In this document: piece by piece, positions 24,230 to 33,113 of the stretch
Layout: every line of letters starts with the position of its first letter
How positions within the stretch are numbered: position 1 is the stretch's first letter
NCBI GenBank assembly: GCA_905236045.1
Contig: CAJOOG010000029.1
Coordinates: 1 to 41,861 of the forward strand
Source: an uncultured Denitrobacterium sp.
GTDB lineage: Bacteria > Actinomycetota > Coriobacteriia > Coriobacteriales > Eggerthellaceae
Reading direction: 5' to 3'
DNA: 41,861 nt
Notes under the pieces: generated by a model
Seen by the model: the letters and a program-made list of their open reading frames with translations, nothing else
Database searches by the model: none
Told to the model about the DNA's origin: nothing
Program-made: the position numbers and the translations under genes

Positions 24230-25657
24230 CTACTCGCCCAGGCCTTCGCGGCGCCACTGCTCCACTTGCTCTTCTAACGAGGAGAACTCCTCGTCCAGGC
24301 TCTTCACGAGCGCCTCGGAGACCTCCGCGTACTGGGGGGAATCCATCGGCAGGAACGAAAGCGCCTTGTCGAAGAGGTTCTCGCGTGTCACGGGCACATA
24401 GCGGTGCTGCCGTATACCCTCGTGCCACGCCTGCTCCACCGCCTGGCGGGCGACGGCGAAGACCTCGGTACGCGAAAGACCCTCGGTGCAGCGCACGAGC
24501 TCCTCGCGATCGAGCATGCGCAGCGAAGGGTGCATCGAACAGGCGTGGTTCCACAGCGCCCCGCGCTCTTCGCGCGTGGGAGCGGCCAGGTCGAAGTAGT
24601 CGAGGGGAAACAGCAGATCGGCGAAGAAGGGCTCCAGATCGCGGCCGCTGCTCGTAGAGGCCAGCACCTGCACGCGCGGGTCCTCCACCGCCTGGCGGAT
24701 GAAGGAGACCGCCTGCATGGCGCCGCTCGTCAACTGGAAGTAGAACGGAAACGGCTTGTCATCGGGGCCCGTCAGGTCCGGCACGGCCCACTCGTCGATA
24801 TTCTCCAGCATGAGCACGCCCTTGCCGTCGAAACCGTTCACGAGCAGGCGCTGAGGGTTCTTCAGACCCTTCTGGAGCATGATGGAGAGCGTGGGCATGC
24901 CCATAGCGTTCTCCTCCACGCGCATGCGCACCGCCGGCTCATGCAGCTCCACACCCGTGGCGAGCATGAAGATGTTGGCATCGTCGGGGCAATCCGAGCC
25001 GATGAGCAGAGTCTGGGAGCACGAGGCCTCTTCGATGCCGTGGCGCCGGCGCATCATCGACAAAAATTCGGTGAAAGCCTCGTTGTCCGAGAGGCCGATG
25101 CCGCGCTCGCCCATCTTCGCGATGGCGGTATCGTAGCCGACGAGGTCCGCGTAGCCGGCCTGTTCGTCTTCGGCATCGGGGATGTGCCCCGTCTCGTCGG
25201 ACGCCGACTCGGCATCCGTCTCCACCTCGTCCGGCCGAGCCATGTGCAGAAGCGCGTTCGCCTGGCCCCCATCGGCGGCGAGCATCTGCGCGAAGCCATG
25301 CGCCTCCTCGGAAGGCATGCCGAAGCCCTCGAGCGCACCTTGGGCCATATCCTGCAGGTGCCGGGCATGCGCATCGACATCCTGCGCAGTCGAATAGGGC
25401 TCGAGCAGGCCGTAGACGTGCTCCGCCAACGAGGTATCCTCCAGCTCTACTGCCGTCTTCCAGGCCTTGCGCAGGCCATCCACGTAATCCGCACTCGGCT
25501 TGCCCTTCGCCCGGGCAGCATCGAAAGCGGCCAGAAACAGATGGGCGGATTGCGGCAGATCTCCGCGACGGGCGGCCTGGTCCGCCAAACGCAGATAAGC
25601 CCGCGCCGTGGACGTCGGGTCCTCCGCTCCCTCGTTGCGTTCGTCTGGTGCTTTCAT
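24230..25657 (-). CDS. Degenerate AAA+-like protein, function unknown
   Basis: This ~475-residue soluble protein has an N-terminal helical part (about 15-110) resembling stacked TPR-like helices (AYLRLADQAARRGDLPQSAHLFLAAF) and an acidic linker. A C-terminal half looks like an AAA+ module: a Walker-B-like strand GVLMLENIDEW (near 280), a sensor-like VQVLASTSSGRDLEPFFADLLFP, and a lid-like helical end (LDREELVRCTEGLSRTEVFAVARQAVEQA). No GxxGxGK(S/T) Walker A loop is present where it should precede these; LLIGSDCPDDANIF is the nearest. ATP hydrolysis is therefore unlikely. The ATG at 25657 has AAGGGGG six bases upstream. It probably has its own promoter (25701-25729) and is followed by the glycosylase gene 11 bp downstream. 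Confidence 0.6.
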   Translation of the reverse strand: MKAPDERNEGAEDPTSTARAYLRLADQAARRGDLPQSAHLFLAAFDAARAKGKPSADYVDGLRKAWKTAVELEDTSLAEHVYGLLEPYSTAQDVDAHARHLQDMAQGALEGFGMPSEEAHGFAQMLAADGGQANALLHMARPDEVETDAESASDETGHIPDAEDEQAGYADLVGYDTAIAKMGERGIGLSDNEAFTEFLSMMRRRHGIEEASCSQTLLIGSDCPDDANIFMLATGVELHEPAVRMRVEENAMGMPTLSIMLQKGLKNPQRLLVNGFDGKGVLMLENIDEWAVPDLTGPDDKPFPFYFQLTSGAMQAVSFIRQAVEDPRVQVLASTSSGRDLEPFFADLLFPLDYFDLAAPTREERGALWNHACSMHPSLRMLDREELVRCTEGLSRTEVFAVARQAVEQAWHEGIRQHRYVPVTRENLFDKALSFLPMDSPQYAEVSEALVKSLDEEFSSLEEQVEQWRREGLGE

Positions 25658-25700
25658 CGCCAACCCCCTTCCCGAAAGCGCTCGCGTCCTTCGTTTAGCT

Positions 25701-25729
25701 ATTGTATCCCCGCTATGTTACAAGGTGAA
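25701..25729 (-). promoter_or_regulatory. Candidate sigma-70-type promoter for the AAA+-like gene
   Basis: Read on the minus strand, TTCACC (25729-25724, four of six matches to TTGACA) and TACAAT (25706-25701, five of six to TATAAT) are separated by 17 bases. The -10 ends 44 bp before the start codon at 25657. Confidence 0.45.
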
Positions 25730-25864
25730 GAACCATCGGGCGCGGCAAATGCGGCCCCGTTCGCAAATCGTCATAATCGCTGCGCGGGAGTCCGGCGGGC
25801 GCGGCGACGGGGAGATCCTGGACGCGAAACCCGCCCGCAGCCCGAAGGACTCGGGACCGCGATC

Positions 25865-26590
25865 CTACCCGTAGGTGTAGTAGCCGGGCTTCTTCTCGCG
25901 ATCCTTCCAATCCAGAATCGGCCATCCCTCGCGCTTGGCATACCGCTCGAGCGGGTTGTCCGGAGTCACCGCATGAGGGGTTCGCGCCAGCTCGAGCATG
26001 GGCACATCGGAATGATGGTCGCCGTAGGCGTCGGAGACCACCCAGTTGCCGGCCCCGAACCGCTCGTCGGCGAAACGCTGCAGCGCATGCACCTTTTCCT
26101 CGCCCTCCACCGGCAGACCATCCACTTGGCGCGTATAGCGGCCCTCTTCATTCACGACCATGCGCGTGCTCACTTGGTAATCGATAGGATGGAATTCCCT
26201 GGCTCGATTCACGATGGCATCCCACGATGCGCTCACCACCACGACGACCTTGCCGTCTTGGGCGTGCGAGAGCATGCTCGCATCGGCAGCGGGACGAAAG
26301 CGCTTCTCGATGACATCGTCGTAGAATTTGCCCAGGTAGGCATCGGCCTCTTCCCGAGGCTGGCCTTCGAATGCCTTGAAGACCTGCGCACGCACCCAGG
26401 CCTCGTTTTGCGGGAGCTGGAGCTTGTATTTGAGCGCCCATCCGGCGATGCCCAGACTCCGGGGCAGCTTGAGCTTGCGACGAAAGACAAGAAAGCGGAC
26501 CAAAAGGACCGTCGAGCTCCCCGAGATGCAGGTGCCATCGAAATCGTAGACGGCCAGCTGGATCGGTTTTCCCTTCTGCTCTTGCGCCAT
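25865..26590 (-). CDS. HAD-superfamily phosphatase, SerB-like subfamily IB
   Basis: This 241-residue protein carries the HAD motifs in order: motif I VYDFDGTCISG (nucleophile Asp15 and acid Asp17), motif II VVVSASWDAI, the motif III lysine in EGEEKVHALQRF, and motif IV VSDAYGDHHSDVPML. The helical cap between motifs I and II (KLPRSLGIAGWALKYKLQLP...) places it in the IB group with phosphoserine phosphatase-like and acyl-phosphate or lipid-related enzymes. The substrate cannot be read. The ATG at 26590 has GGAG nine bases upstream. About 210 bp separate it from the AAA+-like gene downstream. Confidence 0.88.
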   Translation of the reverse strand: MAQEQKGKPIQLAVYDFDGTCISGSSTVLLVRFLVFRRKLKLPRSLGIAGWALKYKLQLPQNEAWVRAQVFKAFEGQPREEADAYLGKFYDDVIEKRFRPAADASMLSHAQDGKVVVVVSASWDAIVNRAREFHPIDYQVSTRMVVNEEGRYTRQVDGLPVEGEEKVHALQRFADERFGAGNWVVSDAYGDHHSDVPMLELARTPHAVTPDNPLERYAKREGWPILDWKDREKKPGYYTYG

Positions 26591-26831
26591 GCGCCCGCGC
26601 TCCTTCGTATGACGATTGCCTTGAAAAGCCGAGCTCTCGCGAGCCCGTTTCGGGCCTGTTTCGTGCTGGCTTCAAAAATACCGTATCACCAGAGCAGATG
26701 CCAGCATTTTGAATGAGTCGTCAGCCGAAGCGGACCGAAAACCCCGGACGCCGACCCCGAAACGAGCCGAAGCGGCCCCGTAGGCGGGAATGCGGCAGCA
26801 GCCCGCGGACTGCGGCCCGCCAGCCAGAGAC
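26591..26831. other. Intergenic region with repeated short hairpins
   Basis: This ~240 bp lies between the HAD gene and the end of the ABC exporter operon. AGCCGAAGCGG occurs twice, at 26723-26733 and 26765-26775, 42 bp apart; each copy can fold as a very short hairpin. GCCCG-TTT-CGGGC lies at 26643-26655. No T-tract follows any of them, so none is a standard terminator. The region should also hold the HAD gene promoter, which I could not locate. Confidence 0.4.
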
Positions 26832-28673
26832 CTACTCCTGGAACTGCGAGTTGTAGAGCTGCGCGTAGAATCCGCCTAAGGCCATGAGCTCGTCGTGGGT
26901 CCCCTGCTCCACTATGTCGCCATCGCGCATGCACAGGATGAGGTCCGCGTTGCGGATGGTCGAGAGCCGATGCGCGATTACGAACGACGTCCGAGAGGCC
27001 ATGAGCGCATCCATGGCCGCTTGGATCTGCCGCTCGGTGCGCGTGTCCACCGAACTGGTGGCCTCGTCGAGCACGAGCATGCGACGGTCCGCCAGAAACG
27101 CCCGCGCGATGGTGAGCAGCTGGCGCTGCCCGGTCGAGAGATTGCTCGCATCCTCGGCGATCTCGAGGTCGTAGCCGCCGGGCTGGGTGCAGATGAAGTG
27201 ATGCGCGAGCGCCGCCTTGGCCGCCGCCTCCACCTGCTCGTCGGTGGCCCGCAGATCGCCATAGCGGATGTTCTCGCGTATCGTGCCGCTGAAAAGCCAC
27301 GTGTCCTGCAGCACCATGCCCACCTGGCTGCGCAACTCGCGGCGGTCGTAATCGCGGATGTCTCGGCCGTCGAGGCGGATGGCGCCGCCTAGCACGTCGT
27401 AGAAGCGCATGAGCAGCTTCACCATCGTAGTCTTGCCGGCGCCCGTGGGGCCGACCAGCGCCACCATCTGCCCCGGCTCCACCCTCGCGGTGAAATCCGA
27501 GATGACGGGTTTTTCGGGGTCGTACCCGAAGCGGACGTGGTCGAATTCCACCGCGCCCCGCACCTCCTGCACGCCCGCCGTCGCGGGCGCGTCCTCGATT
27601 TCCTCCTCGTCCAGAAACTCGAAGACGCGCTCGGCCGCCGCGGCCATGGACTGAAGCACGTTGGCCACCTGCGCGAGCTCCTGGACGGGTTGCGTGAAAT
27701 TCTTCACGTATTGGATGAACGCCTGGATGTCGCCGACCGTTATGGCGCCCTGAACGGCCAGAAACGCGCCTGCGACCGCGCAGGCCACGTAGCCCAGATT
27801 GCTCACCAGGTTCATGATGGGCATCATCAACCCGCTTATGAACTGGGACTTCCAAGCGCTCTCGTAGAGGTGCGCATTGTCGGCGTCGAATTTGCGTATG
27901 GCCGCAGCCTCCCCGCCGAAGGCCTTTACCACCTCGTGCCCGCTGAAGGTCTCCTCCACTTGCGCGTCTATCTCGCCCAGGTAGCGCTGCTGGTCGGCGA
28001 AATACCCCTGGCTGTGCTTCACCACCACGCGCACGAGCAACAGGGCCACTGGAATTATGAAGAGCGTGACCAACGTCATCGGCGGGCTTATGGCCAGCAT
28101 CATCACGAGCACGCCCAGAATCGTGACCACGGACGTGACCAGCGAGGTGAGCCCCTGCGTGAGCGTCTGCCCGAGCAGGTCGACGTCGTTGGCTATGCGC
28201 GAGAGGACGTCTCCGGTGGCATGGCGCTCGAAGTAGCCCATGGGCATGCGGTCGATCTTCTCGTCTATGCGGCGGCGCAGCTCGTAGCAGACGCGCTGCG
28301 AGACGCCCGAGAGAAGCCAGGTCTGCCCGAGCTGGCACAGAGAAGAGACCACGTAGAGCACCAGGGCCGCCAAGAGCACAGTGCGAACCTGGTCGAAGTC
28401 GATGCCTCCCGTGCCCTGCGCCGCCGCGACCGAGCCGTTGAAGACCTCTGTGGTGGCCAAGGAGAGCACCTTCGGCCCGATGACGTTGAAAAGCGTGGAG
28501 GCCAAGGTCAGAAACACGACCACCCCGAGCGCGATGCGGTCGGGAGCCAAGACCCCCAGAAGCTTCTTGATCGAGGCGCGGGTGTCTTTGGCCTTCTCCG
28601 TCCTCATTCCGCGGGGCATGCGGACCTTGGTGCGCTTGTGTCCTTCAAGGGGCTGCTCTGCGGAATCGTTCAT
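26832..28673 (-). CDS. ABC exporter, ATP-binding/permease subunit (canonical Walker B)
   Basis: This 613-residue half-transporter has an N-terminal basic cytosolic extension (to about 45), six transmembrane helices (~50-330) and a nucleotide-binding domain (~370-600). Motifs are Walker A GPTGAGKTTMVKLL, signature LSTGQRQLLTIARAFL, Walker B MLVLDEATSSVDT with the catalytic Glu, and the switch His in VIAHRLST. The signature has Thr where LSGGQ has Gly. Its ATG overlaps the stop of the partner gene by four bases (ATGA), so the two are coupled and should form a heterodimer. Related heterodimers export drugs and lipids; the substrate here is unknown. Confidence 0.93.
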   Translation of the reverse strand: MNDSAEQPLEGHKRTKVRMPRGMRTEKAKDTRASIKKLLGVLAPDRIALGVVVFLTLASTLFNVIGPKVLSLATTEVFNGSVAAAQGTGGIDFDQVRTVLLAALVLYVVSSLCQLGQTWLLSGVSQRVCYELRRRIDEKIDRMPMGYFERHATGDVLSRIANDVDLLGQTLTQGLTSLVTSVVTILGVLVMMLAISPPMTLVTLFIIPVALLLVRVVVKHSQGYFADQQRYLGEIDAQVEETFSGHEVVKAFGGEAAAIRKFDADNAHLYESAWKSQFISGLMMPIMNLVSNLGYVACAVAGAFLAVQGAITVGDIQAFIQYVKNFTQPVQELAQVANVLQSMAAAAERVFEFLDEEEIEDAPATAGVQEVRGAVEFDHVRFGYDPEKPVISDFTARVEPGQMVALVGPTGAGKTTMVKLLMRFYDVLGGAIRLDGRDIRDYDRRELRSQVGMVLQDTWLFSGTIRENIRYGDLRATDEQVEAAAKAALAHHFICTQPGGYDLEIAEDASNLSTGQRQLLTIARAFLADRRMLVLDEATSSVDTRTERQIQAAMDALMASRTSFVIAHRLSTIRNADLILCMRDGDIVEQGTHDELMALGGFYAQLYNSQFQE

Positions 28674-30475
28674 CGCGCGCCCCCTCGATTCTCGAGCTCT
28701 TCGTCAGAGAGCTGGCTGCGCGCTATCTCGCGATAGGTAGCGCAGGTCCGAAGGAGCTCTTCATGCGCTCCCGTGCCCACCACGCGGCCCTCGTCGAGCA
28801 CGACGATCCGATCCGCATGGCGCACGGTGGCGATGCGCTGCGCAATCACGATGACGCTCACACCGGCAAGCTCCTCGGCGAGGGCCCGGCTGAGGGCGGC
28901 ATCGGTGGCATAGTCGAGAGCGCTGAAGGAGTCGTCGAAGACGAAGGCACGCGCCGGCAGCACGACCGCCCGGGCAATGGCCAGACGCTGGCGCTGCCCG
29001 CCGGAGAAGTTGGTGCCCCCCTGCGAGACGGAGGCGTCGAGCCCGCCGATCTTCTCGACGAAATCCTGCGCCTGGGCGATGCGCAAAGCCCGCCAGACCT
29101 CCTGATCGTCGGCATCGGGCGCACCGTAGCGGATGTTCTTGCCCACCGTGCCCGCAAACAGGAAAGCCCTCTGGGGAGCGTAACCCACTTGCTCGTGCAG
29201 CCGAACGAGCGGCAGCGAGCGCACATCTTCGCCATCTAGGGTAACCGCGCCCTGGGAGACATCGTGCGCCCGCACGATGAGTCGCGCGATGGTGGACTTG
29301 CCCGAGCCCGTGGAGCCGATGATGGCCGTGGTCTTCCCCGCAGGCGCGACGAAGCTGACATCCTGGAGGGCGGGCTGCGAATCGCGGTCGTAGGCGAAGG
29401 TCACGTGGTCGAAGGCGATTTGCGCCCCCACGACCGCAGGTGCGGGGGCAGCCGGGGGCTCGGTCGTGGGCCCGGCGAGCCCCGCCTGCGCGCTCGCGGC
29501 CTGCTCCACCACGGACGGCTCGCAGGCTAGCACCTCCTCGATGCGCTGCGCGGCTATGTCGGCACGAGGGAGCATCATGAAGACCATCGAGAGCATCAAA
29601 AACCCCATGACTATCACCATCGTGTAGGTGATGAAGGCTATCATCTCGCCGGTCTGCATGCTGCCCTGGCCCACGAACCCCGCGCCCACCCACACGATCA
29701 GGCAGGAGGCCGCATTCATCACCAGCATCGTAGAGGGGCGCATGAAGGCCATGACCCGGTTGGTGAAAAGCTGCGTCTCCATGAGCTCGCGGTTGGCGCG
29801 GTCGAAGCGGGCCTCCTCGTGCTCCTGACGGTTGAAGGCGCGAATGACGGGAATGCCGGTGAGGGCCTCGCGCGCCACGAGGTTCACCCGGTCGATGAGC
29901 TTCTGCATGATGCGGAACTTGGGCATGGCGAGCGACATGAGCACGACGATGATGCCGAAGACGAGCACGACCGCGAGCACGGCCACCCATGCCATCTCGA
30001 CATCCGTGCGCAGAACCATGATCACCCCGCCGATGGCCAGGATGGGTGCGTAGAGCACGACGCGCAGCAGGATGATGCAGATCATCTGCACTTGCTGAAC
30101 GTCGTTGGTAGAGCGCGTGATAAGGGATGCCGGCGAGAACCGCTGCACCTCCGCGCGGGAGAAGCCGACCACCGACTCGAAGAGGCGCGAGCGCAAGTCG
30201 CGCCCGATGCTCGCGCCGGTACGGCTCGCCAGAAACGAAATGAGCATGCTGACAGCGGACCCCAGCGCCGTGACGGCGAGCATCTGCGCTCCGATGCCCG
30301 CAAGATAGGAGAAGTCCGCCTCGGCGCCGGATACCACGGCACGCTGGATTCCCTCGTCGACGAGCGAGGCGGTGAACGTGGGAAGCATGAGGTCGCAGAA
30401 AGCCTGGACGAAGAGGAGCAACAGCACCAAAAGGAGCACGCCCTTGTGCGGTCCGAGATATTTCAGAACCCGCAT
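28670..30475 (-). CDS. ABC exporter, ATP-binding/permease subunit (degenerate Walker B)
   Basis: This 601-residue half-transporter has six transmembrane helices (~15-310) and a nucleotide-binding domain (~355-590). Walker A is GSTGSGKSTIARLI and the signature is FSGGQRQRLAIARAV. Walker B reads AFVFDDSFSALD, with Asp in place of the catalytic Glu, and the switch residue region is VIAQRIAT with Gln instead of His. This is the mark of the degenerate site in heterodimeric exporters such as TM287/288 or BmrCD, and it pairs with the LSTGQ signature of the downstream subunit. The ATG at 30475 follows GGAAGGACGGTTGCCC; an upstream open frame is not needed. It is divergent from a MarR gene that probably controls it. 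Confidence 0.93.
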   Translation of the reverse strand: MRVLKYLGPHKGVLLLVLLLLFVQAFCDLMLPTFTASLVDEGIQRAVVSGAEADFSYLAGIGAQMLAVTALGSAVSMLISFLASRTGASIGRDLRSRLFESVVGFSRAEVQRFSPASLITRSTNDVQQVQMICIILLRVVLYAPILAIGGVIMVLRTDVEMAWVAVLAVVLVFGIIVVLMSLAMPKFRIMQKLIDRVNLVAREALTGIPVIRAFNRQEHEEARFDRANRELMETQLFTNRVMAFMRPSTMLVMNAASCLIVWVGAGFVGQGSMQTGEMIAFITYTMVIVMGFLMLSMVFMMLPRADIAAQRIEEVLACEPSVVEQAASAQAGLAGPTTEPPAAPAPAVVGAQIAFDHVTFAYDRDSQPALQDVSFVAPAGKTTAIIGSTGSGKSTIARLIVRAHDVSQGAVTLDGEDVRSLPLVRLHEQVGYAPQRAFLFAGTVGKNIRYGAPDADDQEVWRALRIAQAQDFVEKIGGLDASVSQGGTNFSGGQRQRLAIARAVVLPARAFVFDDSFSALDYATDAALSRALAEELAGVSVIVIAQRIATVRHADRIVVLDEGRVVGTGAHEELLRTCATYREIARSQLSDEELENRGGAR

Positions 30476-30631
30476 GGGCAACCGTCCTTCCGAAAAACGC
30501 TTATGCAACTTTATTAATATTTTGGCATCCAGACCACCTTGTAGGCATTTTGTCATTTATAGTTCATAGTCATGCTAGTGTGCAATGGCGCACCCACGGG
30601 GAGACAGAAGCACAACGAAGCGGAGGACGCT
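30476..30631. promoter_or_regulatory. Divergent promoter region between ABC exporter and MarR gene
   Basis: This 156 bp interval contains a marked A+T-rich core (30505-30575) with TTTATTAATATTTT and TTTATAGTTCATAG. ATTTTGGCAT and GGCATTTTGTCAT recur nearby and could be half-sites for the MarR protein. TATAGT on the plus strand is a possible -10, but its -35 is weak. The layout, a MarR gene divergent from an exporter operon, is the classic arrangement for regulation from a shared region. Confidence 0.4.
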
Positions 30632-31084
30632 ATGCCCGAAGAGACGGAATACGATATCCTGATGCTCCAAAGGTCATGGCAGGCATGCATTACCGCCTGC
30701 GATAACTACACGCGCCGAGGGGGGATTTCTTCGGCCACTCTGCAGATCATCGCCCTGCTGTACCGCGAGTCCGATGTGACGCAGAAAGCCATGTGCGAGA
30801 CCACGCATCTGCCCAAGCAGACGGTGAACAAGGTCGTAAGCACGCTCTACAAGCAGCGCATGATAGAGATGCACGAGCTGCCGGAGGACCGTCGCGCGAA
30901 AGCCGTGCGCCTGACGCCGATGGGCCGCCGCCAAGCCCGCCGCATCGTGGGCAACCTGACGGAGCTGCAGAACAATGCGCTCGGGAGCTTCACGACCGAG
31001 CAGCGCGCCGACTTCATCAAGATGCTGCAGGCCGTCGCGGCCGCGGTCGAAGCCGCCGAGCCGCCTTCCGCCCCCCTGTCTTAG
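30632..31084 (+). CDS. MarR-family transcriptional regulator of the ABC exporter
   Basis: This 150-residue dimeric winged-helix regulator has its HTH at about 45-90 (DVTQKAMCETTHLPKQTVNKVVSTLYKQRMIEM) and the wing at ELPEDRRAKAVRLTPMG, the MarR signature. Flanking helices at both ends would form the dimer interface. The ATG at 30632 has GGAGG five bases upstream; an upstream in-frame ATG at 30572 lacks one. It is divergent from the two-gene ABC exporter, so it likely represses that operon until a ligand binds. A terminator follows at 31125. Confidence 0.9.
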   Translation: MPEETEYDILMLQRSWQACITACDNYTRRGGISSATLQIIALLYRESDVTQKAMCETTHLPKQTVNKVVSTLYKQRMIEMHELPEDRRAKAVRLTPMGRRQARRIVGNLTELQNNALGSFTTEQRADFIKMLQAVAAAVEAAEPPSAPLS

Positions 31085-31124
31085 ATAAGGATCGTCAGGA
31101 CGATTCGTTTCCGCGCAGCCGAGG

Positions 31125-31152
31125 CCCCGTGCGTCGACGGGGTTCTTTTCTT
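31125..31152 (+). terminator. Intrinsic terminator after the MarR gene
   Basis: CCCCGT (31125-31130), a six-base loop and ACGGGG (31137-31142) form a perfect stem that can be extended by two G-T pairs, followed by TTCTTTTCTT. It lies between the convergent MarR and P-type ATPase genes. Confidence 0.75.
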
Positions 31153-31168
31153 GCTCGGGACGCGGGTC

Positions 31169-33088
31169 CTAGCGGGCGACTCGCAGGCAGCGCATGGCAT
31201 TCAGGATGGCCAGGCAAGTCACGCCCACGTCGCCGAAGACCGCCAGCCACATGTTCGCTACGCCGATGAAGGGCAGCGCCAGGATCATGATCGCTATCTT
31301 CACGCCCAACGCGAACGCGATGTTCTGCCAAACGATGCGCATGGTCTTTCGCGCTATGCGGATGGCGCGAGCGATGTTGCCGGGCTTGTCGTCCATCAGC
31401 ACCACGTCCGCCGCCTCTATGGCCGCATCCGACCCCAGAGCGCCCATGGCTATGCCGATGTCGGCGCGCATGAGCACCGGCGCATCGTTGATGCCGTCGC
31501 CCACGAACGCCAGCTTGCCGCGCTCCGGCTCCTGCTCGAGCAAATCCTCCACGCAAGCGACCTTGTCTTGGGGCATCAGCTGCGAGCGCACCTCGTCGAT
31601 GCCGAGCTCCTGCGCCACCGCTTGGGCCACCTCGGACCTATCCCCGGTGAGCATGACCGTCTTGCGCACGCCCGCCGCATGCAGCTGCTCGATCGCATCC
31701 CGGGCATCGTCTTTCACCATGTCCGCGATGACGATATGGCCCGCATAGACCCCGTCGAGCGCCACGTGCAGAATCGTGCCCACCAAGGAGCAATCGTGGA
31801 AATCGACCTGCTCGGAGAGCATGAGCTTGTCGTTGCCCACAAGCACCTCGTGTTCGTCGATGCGGGCATGGACGCCCTGCCCGCCGCGCTCCTCCACTTC
31901 CTCGATCTTGCCCTGGTCGATCTGGCCGGAATAGCTCGAGCGCACCGAGAGTGCGATCGGATGGTCGGAGTAGGCCTCGGCATGGGCCGCGTAGGAGAGC
32001 AGCACATCGGGGTTCACATCCACCTCGGGATGGACGGCCACCACGCTGAAAGTGCCGCTGGTGAGCGTGCCCGTCTTGTCGAAGGCTACCGTGTCGGCGG
32101 CGGCGAGGGACTCCAGATAGCTCGAGCCCTTCACCATTATGCCCGCGCGGCTGGCCGCCCCGATGCCGCCGAAAAACGAGAGGGGCACGCTGATGACCAG
32201 GGCGCAGGGGCAGCTGACGACCAAGAACACGAGCGCGCCCTGGACGCTCGAGGACCACGTGGCGCCGAACAGCGGGCTAATGAGGGCTATCGCCGCCGCC
32301 AGCCCCACCACGATGGGGGTGTAGTATCGGGCGAAGCGCGTGATGAAATTCTCTGTGCGGGCCTTCTTCTCGCTGGCGTTCTCGACCAAATCGAGGATGC
32401 GCTGCACGGTCGACTCGCCATAGGGCTTGCTCGTGCGCACGACGATGGCGCCCGTCATGTTCACGCAGCCGCTGATGACCGCCACGCCCTCCTCGACCGC
32501 CTGCGGTACGCTCTCGCCGGTGAGGGCGCTCGTATCCAGCTGCGACGTTCCCTTCACGACCACGCCGTCGAGCGGCACGCGCTCGCCCGGCTTCACCATT
32601 ATCCGCGCCCCGACGGGCACTTGCGCGGGGTCCACCTCCTCCAGGCTCCCCTCCTCGCTCAGAAGGTTGGCCGCCTCGGGGGCGATGTCCATCATGTCGG
32701 CGATGCTGCGGCGGGTCTTCCCCACCGCGTAGTCCTCGAAAAGCTCGCCCACCTGATAGAACAGCATCACCGCCGCGCCCTCGGCCATATGCGGCTCTGC
32801 CTCCGGGAACAGCACCAACGCGAAGGCGCCCAGGGTCGCTATGGACATGAGCAGGTTCTCGTCGAAGGGCTGGCGATGCACGATGCCGTGCCACGCCTTG
32901 ACGAGCACATCAAAGCCCGCGATGAGATAGGGCACCAGAAACGCCGCGAATTCGATTACGAGCCCGTTCGGCAACGCATCGAAAACGTGCAGGCCCTCGC
33001 TGGCGATCTCGAGGACGCAGAAGATGGCGAATGCTACGACGATGCGATCGCGGCGCTTGCGCTGTTTTCTCGTGAGCTGGCCCTTCAC
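31169..33088 (-). CDS. P1B-type heavy-metal (Zn/Cd/Pb) efflux ATPase without N-terminal HMA domain
   Basis: The pump has ~639 residues. Visible motifs are CPC in SCPCALVISVPLSF (near 294), the phosphorylation loop FDKTGTLTSG (near 338), the nucleotide-binding HP in YSDHPIALS, and the hinge VGDGINDAPVLMRADIGIAMG (near 533). The last membrane helices carry Lys in ALGVKIAIMILA and Asp in LAVFGDVGVT, the pair that marks Zn/Cd/Pb (P1B-2) pumps over copper pumps. It starts almost directly with the membrane domain; the usual N-terminal HMA module is encoded separately by the gene just upstream (33114-33332). The GTG at 33088 with AGGGGGA upstream is the chosen start; a longer frame overlaps the HMA gene. 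Confidence 0.93.
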   Translation of the reverse strand: MKGQLTRKQRKRRDRIVVAFAIFCVLEIASEGLHVFDALPNGLVIEFAAFLVPYLIAGFDVLVKAWHGIVHRQPFDENLLMSIATLGAFALVLFPEAEPHMAEGAAVMLFYQVGELFEDYAVGKTRRSIADMMDIAPEAANLLSEEGSLEEVDPAQVPVGARIMVKPGERVPLDGVVVKGTSQLDTSALTGESVPQAVEEGVAVISGCVNMTGAIVVRTSKPYGESTVQRILDLVENASEKKARTENFITRFARYYTPIVVGLAAAIALISPLFGATWSSSVQGALVFLVVSCPCALVISVPLSFFGGIGAASRAGIMVKGSSYLESLAAADTVAFDKTGTLTSGTFSVVAVHPEVDVNPDVLLSYAAHAEAYSDHPIALSVRSSYSGQIDQGKIEEVEERGGQGVHARIDEHEVLVGNDKLMLSEQVDFHDCSLVGTILHVALDGVYAGHIVIADMVKDDARDAIEQLHAAGVRKTVMLTGDRSEVAQAVAQELGIDEVRSQLMPQDKVACVEDLLEQEPERGKLAFVGDGINDAPVLMRADIGIAMGALGSDAAIEAADVVLMDDKPGNIARAIRIARKTMRIVWQNIAFALGVKIAIMILALPFIGVANMWLAVFGDVGVTCLAILNAMRCLRVAR

Positions 33089-33113
33089 GACATCCCCCTG
33101 TCCCAGACGTTCC

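Noticed and set aside
23376-24554. Longer glycosylase start at 24554
   Set aside because: The added sequence overlaps the upstream gene in another frame and is Arg/Gly-rich noise; the core needs no such extension.
25715-25721. Second ATGTTAC half-site, matching the hydrogenase inverted repeat
   Set aside because: A single 7-base half-site is expected several times in 42 kb by chance, and no partner half-site lies at the right distance.
24404-26716. 770-codon plus-strand frame spanning the AAA+-like and HAD genes
   Set aside because: It crosses two genes and their intergenic region in antisense, with no ribosome-binding site and no family.
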